Source: Parapedobacter sp042666505 (GTDB lineage: Bacteria; Bacteroidota; Bacteroidia; Sphingobacteriales; Sphingobacteriaceae). From it: DNA of 64,000 nucleotides. The DNA is taken from positions 1 through 64,000 of the forward strand of contig NZ_JBHTDN010000008.1 in NCBI RefSeq assembly GCF_042666505.1. The letters run 5' to 3'. How positions within the stretch are numbered: the stretch's first letter is position 1; each line of letters starts with the position of its first letter. Both the position numbers and the translations under genes were made by a program. The notes under the pieces are model-generated. The model made no database searches and had not been told where the DNA came from. It worked only from the letters and a program-made list of their open reading frames with translations. Below, piece by piece: positions 56,272 to 64,000 of the stretch.

Positions 56272-59181
56272 ATGTTGCGTATTCTGATGTGTTTAATAGG
56301 GGCCTCGTGCCTATTGCCCCATAGCGGCGTTACACAGACCATTCAGTTCCAGCAGCTAAACGTGGAAGATGGATTGTCGCACAACCATATTACCGCCATC
56401 GTGAAAGACAAGCGCGGATTCCTGTGGTTCGGTACACCCGCTGGCCTTAGCCGGTATGATGGGCATGAGGTCAAGGTATTCCGCCATGCGGCCAATCAGC
56501 CACATAGCATCGTTGATAGCGATATCCTCGATTTGTTTATCGGTCCATACCAGCAGCTATGGGTAAAAACAAAGCTCGGCATGAATATATACGATGACCG
56601 CCGGGAACAATTCGTGCGCAATGTAGACAGTGTTTTGGTGTCGATGGGGCTGCCCATTGGCGAAATATCGGATATCCGTCGTACGGCGGAAGGCAGGTGC
56701 TGGTTTTTGCAGGTTGGCGGGGTGGTCTCCTGCTACGAAGAACAAAGCAGGGAGGTTTTGTCGTATCCTTGGATTGATTCCGAAGCCCCCGTCACCGGAA
56801 TTGCGCTGGACCGATCGGGAAAGGCCTGGGCGGTCGATCAAAAGGGAGCGGTTTACCGGTTGGCGCGTGGGGCTACGGCCGAGTATCGGTTGCAGGGTGA
56901 GGCCGTTGGCAATCAAGAGGGGGCCGATTTCCAGCTATTTATGGATCGTGAAGGTCATCCGTGGGTATACGCAGCGAGTCTCCCGATGGGCGTTTATTGG
57001 TGGCCGGAAAGGCAGGCTCCGCCCCAGCACCTTACTACCGAATCCACCGGCCTACCGCTGAATAACCAAATCATTTTCGGAATTGCCGAAGATACCCGCG
57101 GCAACGTCTGGATCGCCACGGATCATGGGGGAATCAATCTGGTGGACGCCGAACGTCGCCGGATTTCTTATTTGCAGCATGATGAATACAACGACCGGAC
57201 CATCAGCCAGAATAGCATTATGGCTATCTACTGTGATGCAGAAGGCATCATGTGGACGGGCACTTTTAAGCGTGGAGTCAGTTACTACCACCCCAGTCAG
57301 ATCCAGTTTCCGTTGCATCAGCGGCAACGAGGGAGAGGAGAAGCGGTGTTACCATTTGATGACATCAACCAGTTTGTGGAAGATCGGCAGGGAAATGTTT
57401 GGATCGGTACCAACGGGGGTGGACTCATCTATTATGATCGTCGCGCCAATCGATTCACCCAATATCGTCACGATCCCAAGGATCCGCATAGTCTTGGCAG
57501 CGACGTGATTGTGAACCTCTATATAGACCGGGATGGCGTGCTTTGGATCGGAACCTACCACGGCGGACTTAACCGATTGGAAGGCGATCGCTTCGTGCGT
57601 TACAAGCTTGATCCATCGGACCCGGAATCCATTCCTGACAATAGCGTTTGGGAAATCTACGAGGATCGCCAGGGACGATTCTGGGTCGGTACTTTACGGG
57701 CCGGGTTGGCACTTCTTGACCGAAAAACGAATCGTTTTAAACGGTTGGGGGGTGGTGAAGGAGGGTTTACGCAATCGGCTTATATTTCGGCTATTGTTGA
57801 GGATCACAAGGGGCAACTGTGGTTTGGTACGGCTTCCGGCATTGAATTGCTGATGCCGGATGGCCAGTTCAAGTTGTTTTCGTATACGGAAAACAAAAAA
57901 GGGGCACTCAGCAACGATCACGTGAATGAGATCATTAAGGATCGCCATGACCGGATCTGGGTGGCTACGCGTGATGGCCTCAATCTATACGATTCATCAA
58001 GCGATACATTCCGGGCCTTCCGCCTGGAAGACGGGTTGCCGGACAATACGGTATTGGGAGTTGTTGAAGACCAGGATGGAACGATTTGGGTCAGCACAGC
58101 GAAAGGGATTTCGGCAGTCCGGGAGGAGGAGCGTAGCCCCCGAAAGTGGCACTTTTGGAATTATGACCGCCGGGACGGTTTACAGGGAAACGCATTCAAT
58201 GAGGACGCCGCTTGCCTGTTGTCAACGGGAGAGTTGTTTTTTGGTGGTCCGCAAGGATTCAACGTGATCGATCCCGCCCGCATTCAGTCACCTCCATCGA
58301 CGTTAGCCGCTCCGGTTCTGACGGATTTTCAATTGTTCAACCGCAGCGTGGAGGTATCGCAATGGTTAAACCGGGAACGGATAAAACTTTCTCACGATCA
58401 AAATGTCCTGGGGTTTGTAGTCGCTTCGCTGTATTTCCTCAATAAGGACCGGGCTTATTTCCGCTACAAATTGGAGGGATTCGATCAAGAATGGATAGCA
58501 ATGGATGGCCGCACGCGCAAGGCGGCCTTTACAAACCTGGACCCGGGCGACTACCGATTCCGGGTGATGGTATCCGAAGATGGCGAAAACTGGAGCACGC
58601 CTTATACGCTGGCAACCCTCACTATCATGCCACCGTTTTGGAAGACCGGTTGGGCGTATTTTCTGTATGCAGCCGTCGGGTTAGGCAGTATACTTTTGAT
58701 CCGGCATATCGAGCGAACCCGGGAAAAGACGCGTTTCGCCCTACAGCGAGAGCGGCAGGAAGCCCGGTCAAAACTCGAAAATGTCTTAAAGCAACAAGCC
58801 ACGATGGAACAGGCCTATAAGAAAAAACTTGACGTCTTTCCGTCTGAAAAGCCGGTGATGACCGCAGATGAGTTGTTTTTAAGGAAGGCGCTTGATACGG
58901 TAGAGCGGCATATTGGAGAAGCGGGTTTTTCGGTCGAATCCTTTGCAGTCGCCATGCACGTCAGCCGGGTCAGCCTTTACAAACGTATCCTTACCTTGAC
59001 GGGCCACACACCCTCGGAGTTCATCCGGAATATTCGCTTACGGCGGGGTGCGCAGCTGTTGGAACAGTCTGGTCTTACCGTAGCGGAAATCGCCTATGAG
59101 GTGGGGTTCAGCAACCCCAAGCCCTTCAGCAAATATTTCAAGCAATTGTACGGCGTAGCCCCTTCCGCGTACCGCAAATGA
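56272..59181 (+). CDS. One-component propeller/Y_Y_Y/AraC membrane regulator (lacks kinase and receiver)
   Basis: 969 residues; hybrid two-component regulators with this front end are usually ~1300-1400. Signal peptide, then repeated propeller blades of the two-component-regulator type ('LSHNHITAIVKDKRGFLWFGTPAGLSRYDG', 'GVLWIGTYHGGLNRL', 'GQLWFGTASGIELL') to ~residue 690. A Y_Y_Y domain lies ~710-785 ('YFRYKLEGFDQEW', 'FTNLDPGDYRFRV'), one TM helix ~790-812 ('WAYFLYAAVGLGSILLI') and a short coiled coil ~813-855. Then directly comes an AraC-type HTH ~865-969 ('GFSVESFAVAMHVSRVSLYKRI', 'EIAYEVGFSNPKPFSKYFK'). There is no HisKA, HATPase or receiver, and no frameshift. It is predicted to pass a periplasmic glycan signal straight to DNA. 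Likely target: the GH31-SusC locus that starts 112 bp downstream. Confidence 0.9.
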   Translation: MLRILMCLIGASCLLPHSGVTQTIQFQQLNVEDGLSHNHITAIVKDKRGFLWFGTPAGLSRYDGHEVKVFRHAANQPHSIVDSDILDLFIGPYQQLWVKTKLGMNIYDDRREQFVRNVDSVLVSMGLPIGEISDIRRTAEGRCWFLQVGGVVSCYEEQSREVLSYPWIDSEAPVTGIALDRSGKAWAVDQKGAVYRLARGATAEYRLQGEAVGNQEGADFQLFMDREGHPWVYAASLPMGVYWWPERQAPPQHLTTESTGLPLNNQIIFGIAEDTRGNVWIATDHGGINLVDAERRRISYLQHDEYNDRTISQNSIMAIYCDAEGIMWTGTFKRGVSYYHPSQIQFPLHQRQRGRGEAVLPFDDINQFVEDRQGNVWIGTNGGGLIYYDRRANRFTQYRHDPKDPHSLGSDVIVNLYIDRDGVLWIGTYHGGLNRLEGDRFVRYKLDPSDPESIPDNSVWEIYEDRQGRFWVGTLRAGLALLDRKTNRFKRLGGGEGGFTQSAYISAIVEDHKGQLWFGTASGIELLMPDGQFKLFSYTENKKGALSNDHVNEIIKDRHDRIWVATRDGLNLYDSSSDTFRAFRLEDGLPDNTVLGVVEDQDGTIWVSTAKGISAVREEERSPRKWHFWNYDRRDGLQGNAFNEDAACLLSTGELFFGGPQGFNVIDPARIQSPPSTLAAPVLTDFQLFNRSVEVSQWLNRERIKLSHDQNVLGFVVASLYFLNKDRAYFRYKLEGFDQEWIAMDGRTRKAAFTNLDPGDYRFRVMVSEDGENWSTPYTLATLTIMPPFWKTGWAYFLYAAVGLGSILLIRHIERTREKTRFALQRERQEARSKLENVLKQQATMEQAYKKKLDVFPSEKPVMTADELFLRKALDTVERHIGEAGFSVESFAVAMHVSRVSLYKRILTLTGHTPSEFIRNIRLRRGAQLLEQSGLTVAEIAYEVGFSNPKPFSKYFKQLYGVAPSAYRK

Positions 59182-59237
59182 GCGTGTATTACGTATAGGT
59201 TAACCAAAATACCCATATTTATTAACATACTTATCCC

Positions 59238-59266
59238 TTCGCATCCGCGTACCGCACCTAATTTTG
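59238..59266 (+). promoter_or_regulatory. Candidate promoter of PUL2 (GH31)
   Basis: TAATTTTG at 59259-59266 fits TAnnTTTG exactly; TTCG at 59238-59241 stands 17 nt upstream. Two copies of GTTAACCA flank it (59199-59206 and 59284-59291), a possible but weak protein-binding repeat. Confidence 0.4.
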
Positions 59267-59293
59267 ATCCCGTAACCAATTGTGTTAACCAGC

Positions 59294-62155
59294 ATGATGA
59301 AACAGCCGCTTGTTACTGCATTACTGCTCGGCAGTTTGTTGATGCCAACGATGGCAGTGCGGGGCAGCTATCCGAAGATAACCCGTACTGCCACCGGCGT
59401 AACTTTACGGTTTGACGGGCAACCGACAGCGATTGATCAGGAAGTCAGCCTGACGGTCGTTACCGATCGGATTATCCGCGTGACGGCCAGGCCCCTGACG
59501 GGAGGCGTGGCGCCAAGTGAATCGTTGATTGTCGTAGACTCGTTGCGTCAAACGGCGGGGCCACGGAAGGTGGAAGAGGTTGATAACTACTTACAGTTGA
59601 AAACGGAGGCGCTTACTGCACGCGTCTCACTGCTTTCCGGTGCGGTAGATTTTCTGGATGAGCAAGGGCGGATGCTGTTGGCCGAACGGCGACGGGATGC
59701 CGCCACATTTGAGTCGCATGCCTATGACGGCGACGCCTTTTACCGGGTGCGGCAGCATTTCACGGTCTCTGACACCGAGGGGCTTTATGGATTAGGGCAA
59801 CATCAAAATGGCGTTATGAATTATCAGGGCCGCCAAGTGACCCTCCTGCAGTATAACACCATGATTGCGGTGCCTTTTCTGTTGTCCACCAACAACTATG
59901 GTATCCTTTGGCACAATTATTCGATCACGAAGGCCGGTGATATCCGGCCGCTGCTTCCCCTATCTGCATTCCGACTATATTCCATGGAGGGGCAGCGTGG
60001 GTGGCTGACGGCAACCTATCGGGATAAGCACCATCCCGAAACCATACGCGTGTCGCGACCGGAATCAGTGATCGATTACCGGTACCTGAGCGACCAATCC
60101 CGGTTTCCGGATTCGGTAGACCTAGCCAACAGCCTTGTTACGTATGAAGGGCAACTGGAATCGCCGTACACGGGCTTGCACCGCCTTCATTTTACCTATT
60201 CAGGTTACCTCAAGGTCTGGATTGACGGCCGTCTGCAGGAAGACCGCTGGCGTGAATCGTGGAATGCCGGCTCTTTCGAGGTCGCTTTGGATATGAAGGC
60301 AGGCCATCGCCATGATATACGGATCGAATGGCTTCCCGACGGTGGGCAGTCTTATCTGGGCGTCGAGTGGCAACGACCGATCCCCGAAGCCGATCGCGGT
60401 ATATTTTCGTTTGATTCGGAAGCCGGTGACGGTGTCGACTATTACTTCATCGCCGGCGACAGCATGGACCATGTCATCGGAGGATACCGGCATCTTACCG
60501 GTCGTGCGCCCATTATGCCGCGGTGGGCATTTGGTTTCTGGCAGAGCCGGGAGCGCTACAAAACACAGAAAGAGCTGGAAGATACCGCGATGGAGTTCCG
60601 CACACGGCGGATTCCGATAGACAACATGGTGCAGGACTGGTCATACTGGCGTGAACACGATTGGGGGAGCCATGACTTTGATTCCACACGTTTTCCGGAT
60701 CCTGAGGGAATGGTGCGTCGGTTGCATAAAAATCACTTCCATCTCATGATATCGGTTTGGCCCAAGATCAACGAAGCGTCCAGCGTATATAAGCGGTTCC
60801 GTGACAAGGGCTGGCTCTACCCTCGTAATATTTACGATGGCCGTAAAGATTGGATCGGCAAAGGGTATACCTCGACATTTTATGATCCGTTTAATGCAGA
60901 GGCCCGCGCGGGTTTTTGGGAGTTGATGAATAGAAAGCTCTATCAGAAAGGCATCGATGCCTGGTGGATGGATGCCAGCGAACCGGATATTCACTCCAAT
61001 ATCCATATCAACGCACGAAAATCCGTTATGCAACCAGCTATAGGGTCATCGGTGCGTTATTACAATGCTTTTCCGCTTGAAAATGCCCGGGGCATCTACG
61101 AAGGACAGCGTGGTACGGACCCCAATCAACGGGTCTTCATCCTGACCCGTTCGTACTTCGCCGGGCAGCAGCGCTATGCCGCGGCAGCGTGGAGTGGCGA
61201 CATTTCTTCCCGCTGGCACGATATGAAAGATCAGATTGCCGCCGGCGTAAACTTCTCCATGTCGGGCACCCCATATTGGACGATGGATGCAGGCGGATTT
61301 TTGGTAGAACGGCGTTTCCATCATCCAAACGATGAAGATCGCGAAGCGTGGCGTGAATTGAATACCCGATGGTACCAGTACGGTGCGTTTCTGCCGATTT
61401 TCCGGGCGCACGGACAGTTTCCTTTCCGCGAGCCATTCAACATCGCTCCGGATGATCACCCCGCTTATGCCAGTATGTGCTATTACATCGGGCTGCGTTA
61501 TCGGCTGCTACCGTACACGTACTCGCTCGCAGGTAATGTCTACCTGCGCAATGCTACGATGCTGAGAGGCTTAGCTATGGATTTTCCGGGCGACGTGAAA
61601 GTGTTGAACATCAACGATCAGTTCCTCTTCGGTCCGTCGCTGCTGGTAAATCCGGTTACGCAGCCCGGCGTAACCTCCCGCAAACTGTATTTGCCGGGCG
61701 GAGTGGGCTGGTATGATTTTTACCGGGGGGAATATTATCGTGGCGGGCAGACGGTTGAAGCGGCTGCGCCCTACGAACGTATGCCGCTTTTTGTCAAGGC
61801 GGGCAGCATCGTTCCGCTGGGGCCGGAGTTGCAATACACCGACGAAAAGCCAGCCAGCGAGATCACACTTCTCGTGTATGCAGGTGCCGATGCCACATTC
61901 GAGCTATACGAAGATGAGGGCACCAATTACAATTACGAGCAAGGAAAATTCAGTACCATTACATTCACCTATCGCGATAGCACCGGAGAACTGCATATTG
62001 GCGACCGGGAGGGTTCGTTTGAGGGGATGTTGACGCGCCGGACATTTCGCATCGTTTATGTACAGCCAGAAATGCCGCAGGGGCTGGATACACCGCTGAG
62101 CGTTACGCAGACTGTTCAATACACGGGAAAGAAAAAATATGCCAAGCTGAAATGA
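59294..62155 (+). CDS. GH31 alpha-glycosidase with PA14-like insert (alpha-xylosidase type)
   Basis: 953 residues from ATG 59294 (MMKQPLV... signal peptide ending near MAVRG; GTG 59282 is the only upstream alternative). N-terminal beta domain with 'LYGLGQHQNGVMNYQG'. A PA14-like beta insert lies at ~270-375 ('YTGLHRLHFTYSGYLKVWIDGRLQ', 'GHRHDIRIEWLPDGGQSYLGV'). The catalytic barrel has nucleophile Asp560 in 'DAWWMDASEPDIHSN' and acid/base Asp636 in 'AAWSGDISSRW'. C-terminal domains end with a DUF5110-like region ('ITLLVYAGADATFELYEDEGTNYNY'). GH31 with PA14 is known from xyloglucan-type alpha-xylosidases, so alpha-xylosidase or alpha-glucosidase is likely. Follows the one-component regulator and precedes SusC2. 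Confidence 0.93.
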   Translation: MMKQPLVTALLLGSLLMPTMAVRGSYPKITRTATGVTLRFDGQPTAIDQEVSLTVVTDRIIRVTARPLTGGVAPSESLIVVDSLRQTAGPRKVEEVDNYLQLKTEALTARVSLLSGAVDFLDEQGRMLLAERRRDAATFESHAYDGDAFYRVRQHFTVSDTEGLYGLGQHQNGVMNYQGRQVTLLQYNTMIAVPFLLSTNNYGILWHNYSITKAGDIRPLLPLSAFRLYSMEGQRGWLTATYRDKHHPETIRVSRPESVIDYRYLSDQSRFPDSVDLANSLVTYEGQLESPYTGLHRLHFTYSGYLKVWIDGRLQEDRWRESWNAGSFEVALDMKAGHRHDIRIEWLPDGGQSYLGVEWQRPIPEADRGIFSFDSEAGDGVDYYFIAGDSMDHVIGGYRHLTGRAPIMPRWAFGFWQSRERYKTQKELEDTAMEFRTRRIPIDNMVQDWSYWREHDWGSHDFDSTRFPDPEGMVRRLHKNHFHLMISVWPKINEASSVYKRFRDKGWLYPRNIYDGRKDWIGKGYTSTFYDPFNAEARAGFWELMNRKLYQKGIDAWWMDASEPDIHSNIHINARKSVMQPAIGSSVRYYNAFPLENARGIYEGQRGTDPNQRVFILTRSYFAGQQRYAAAAWSGDISSRWHDMKDQIAAGVNFSMSGTPYWTMDAGGFLVERRFHHPNDEDREAWRELNTRWYQYGAFLPIFRAHGQFPFREPFNIAPDDHPAYASMCYYIGLRYRLLPYTYSLAGNVYLRNATMLRGLAMDFPGDVKVLNINDQFLFGPSLLVNPVTQPGVTSRKLYLPGGVGWYDFYRGEYYRGGQTVEAAAPYERMPLFVKAGSIVPLGPELQYTDEKPASEITLLVYAGADATFELYEDEGTNYNYEQGKFSTITFTYRDSTGELHIGDREGSFEGMLTRRTFRIVYVQPEMPQGLDTPLSVTQTVQYTGKKKYAKLK

Positions 62156-62189
62156 ATTAGTCAAATTTTCAATTATAAACAAAAAAACC

Positions 62190-64000
62190 ATGCGATTAAT
62201 TTTTTACAAACACACGCGAAGGTTGTTGCGACTCACTATGGGTTGCCTCGCCTTGGGCATTTCGGTGTCTCCCGGCGCCGCATTTGCACACAGACACTCC
62301 GGACATCTGGTCGGACGCCCGCACGCTGTGCAGGCAACGGTTAGCGGCACGGTTGTCGATGATGCCGGTATGCCTATACCGGGCGTAACTGTTGTCGAAA
62401 AAAACACAAATACGTCAACGACGACAAACGATGAAGGGAAATTCCAGTTATCGGTATCTTCGGACAACGCGATTTTGGTGTTTTCATCAATCGGGTATAC
62501 AACCCGGGAGGTATCCACCGGCAGTCAACGGGTAATCCACGTTACGTTGGAGCCTTCGGTCAATACCTTGGAGGAGCTGGTTGTGATCGGATACGGTACC
62601 CAGAAAAAAAAGCTGACTACAGGGGCGACCGTTCAGGTGAAGGGGGAGGATATCCAGAAACTGAGTACTACCTCGGTGGCCAATGCCCTGCAAAGCCAAT
62701 CGCCGGGTGTACAAATCACCCAGTCTTCGGGCATGCCGGGCGAAGGATTTAAAATCAACATCCGGGGCATCGGGACCATCGGTGACTCCCAGCCCCTTTA
62801 TGTCATTGACAACGTCATCGGCGGTGATATCAACAGCCTTAATCCCTCGGATATCGAATCCATCGACATTTTAAAAGATGCCGCTTCCGCAGCCATTTAT
62901 GGTGCACGTGCCGCCAATGGGGTTATCTTCATTACCACCAAGCAAGGTAAGGCCGGAAAAACCTCGCTCCACTACGACACGTTTATCGGCTGGCAGAATG
63001 CCTATAAGATGCCCTCATTGCTCACTGCCAAAGAATACATGGCCATCCAGGATGAACGTATGTTTAACGAAGGGCTGGCACCGTATGACTGGGCCAATCT
63101 TATTCCGAATCAATACCAACAGATCCAGGAGGGAACATGGAATGGAACGAATTGGCTCAAAGAGATTCACAATCCTAACGCGTTGACGCAGAACCACGCT
63201 TTTAATGTGACCGGAGGGACCGATCGCTCGAAATTTTCCATCGGATATTCGTTTGCCCAGCAGGATGGTATTTTCGGGAAACCTGTGCAACCCCACCTGA
63301 ACCGGCATACGGTGCGCATCAATTCCGACCACGTGATCCTGAAGAATGACGAGTTCGACGTCCTGACGTTCGGCGAAAACCTTACCTATACCTACCGGGT
63401 TAATTCAGGCATCGGGATCGGCAATATCTATTGGAACGACGTCCATAACATGATGGTGGGCAATCCACTCATGCCTGTCTACAATTCAGATGGTGGATAT
63501 TATGACCATGCCAGCAAAGTAGCCGACGGCTGGGCATTCGATGGAGCTACCGCCAACCCCATTGCAGACATGGTATATCGACGTGGACAGAACGAAAGCA
63601 AAAACCACTCGGCCATGGCCAATGCCTATTTGGAAATACAGCCGCTCAAAGATCTCCGTTTCCGAAGCAACTTCGGCTACCGCTTCAATGCCTCCTCATA
63701 CCGGGCTTATACACCGACGTTCCACCTCTCCACCACATCTATCAACGACATTGATGACATTTCGCAGAACCAGAGCGTTGGATATGGCTGGCTGTTGGAA
63801 AATACGCTGGCCTACCGGCGGGTATTTGGAGCCGGGCATGAATTCGATGCCGTGGTTGGGCAATCCATTGAGCAGTGGGGGCTGGGTGAAAATTTGAGTG
63901 TATCGACCAGCAATTCTTCATTTCCGGGTAGCTGGAAGCACGCCTACGTCGGCAATTGGACCCCTTTCCCAGGATTCACGCCTGCCATCAGCGGAGGACT
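62190..64000 (+). CDS. SusC/RagA-family TonB-dependent transporter, cut by window end
   Basis: At least 603 codons, open to the right edge. A signal-like start (MRLIFYKHTRRLLRLTMGCLAL) is followed by a CarboxypepD-like domain ('VSGTVVDDAGMPIPGVTVVEK'), then 'LEELVVIGYGTQKKKLTTGA' (TonB-box region) and the plug ('ALQSQSPGVQITQSSGMPGE', 'IRGIGTIGDSQPLYVIDN', 'IESIDILKDAASAAIYGARA', 'NGVIFITTKQGKAG'). The barrel begins ('AFNVTGGTDRSKFSIGYSF'). It starts 34 bp after GH31, so in one operon; a SusD partner is expected just outside the window. Confidence 0.95.
   Translation, partial: MRLIFYKHTRRLLRLTMGCLALGISVSPGAAFAHRHSGHLVGRPHAVQATVSGTVVDDAGMPIPGVTVVEKNTNTSTTTNDEGKFQLSVSSDNAILVFSSIGYTTREVSTGSQRVIHVTLEPSVNTLEELVVIGYGTQKKKLTTGATVQVKGEDIQKLSTTSVANALQSQSPGVQITQSSGMPGEGFKINIRGIGTIGDSQPLYVIDNVIGGDINSLNPSDIESIDILKDAASAAIYGARAANGVIFITTKQGKAGKTSLHYDTFIGWQNAYKMPSLLTAKEYMAIQDERMFNEGLAPYDWANLIPNQYQQIQEGTWNGTNWLKEIHNPNALTQNHAFNVTGGTDRSKFSIGYSFAQQDGIFGKPVQPHLNRHTVRINSDHVILKNDEFDVLTFGENLTYTYRVNSGIGIGNIYWNDVHNMMVGNPLMPVYNSDGGYYDHASKVADGWAFDGATANPIADMVYRRGQNESKNHSAMANAYLEIQPLKDLRFRSNFGYRFNASSYRAYTPTFHLSTTSINDIDDISQNQSVGYGWLLENTLAYRRVFGAGHEFDAVVGQSIEQWGLGENLSVSTSNSSFPGSWKHAYVGNWTPFPGFTPAISGG

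Noticed and set aside
1..64000. CRISPR arrays, insertion sequences, prophage or toxin-antitoxin modules.
   Set aside because: No regularly spaced repeats, transposases, integrases, phage structural genes or toxin-antitoxin pairs were seen on either strand.

Overview
The window looks like a chromosomal segment of a Bacteroidota bacterium, most likely Sphingobacteriaceae (Parapedobacter/Olivibacter-like; inference from gene content only). The grounds are two SusC-type loci, many lipoproteins, DUF5686, DUF2490 and DUF4836-type proteins, a propeller-type regulator, and about a dozen upstream regions that carry the Bacteroidota -7 element TAnnTTTG. Shine-Dalgarno sequences are mostly absent but clear in a few places. 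No phage, transposase or CRISPR was seen.

Layout. 1-130: 3' end of a 5S rRNA gene and its terminator. 0.3-9.4 kb: a formylglycine-generating-enzyme lipoprotein, a SUMT gene (cobA) with a structured leader and possible leader peptide, DUF2490, KatG, a GH29 fucosidase and glycyl-tRNA synthetase. 9.5-16.7 kb: a minus-strand block with a DUF4836-like protein, a small lipoprotein, an AI-2E/PerM permease, a crotonase and DUF5686. 16.8-21.5 kb: cytochrome oxidase subunit I without its usual partners, a ClC-CBS transporter and a divergent FNR-type regulator with Fe-S cysteines. 21.7-28 kb: tRNA-Glu, purD, a MG2/TonB-plug protein operonic with an ECI1-like isomerase and a DECR1-like reductase, and a DUF2784-like membrane protein.

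28.3-43.2 kb is one polysaccharide utilisation locus (PUL1): SusC, SusD, a LamG surface lipoprotein, two GH144/glucoamylase-like enzymes, a GH43-like enzyme with discoidin and FN3-like domains, a CSPSR sulfatase and a BglX-like GH3. GH144 plus GH3 points to a beta-1,2-glucan-type substrate. The sulfatase and GH43 suggest a decorated or composite one. The FGE at the left edge could activate the sulfatase.

43.2-56.1 kb: an MhqD/MhqO-like esterase-dioxygenase pair with a divergent Crp regulator, argH, a two-gene histidine-kinase operon, galK-galM, a broken dipeptidyl-peptidase III gene and a PhnB-like VOC protein. 56.2-64 kb opens a second locus (PUL2): a one-component propeller/Y_Y_Y/AraC regulator lacking kinase and receiver domains, a GH31 enzyme with a PA14-like insert, and a second SusC cut by the window edge.

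The best candidates for further attention are the cobA leader, the kinase-less propeller regulator, the DPP III deletion scar, the FNR-type regulator beside a lone oxidase subunit, and the GH144/sulfatase locus. I did not find a clearly unprecedented multi-gene system.
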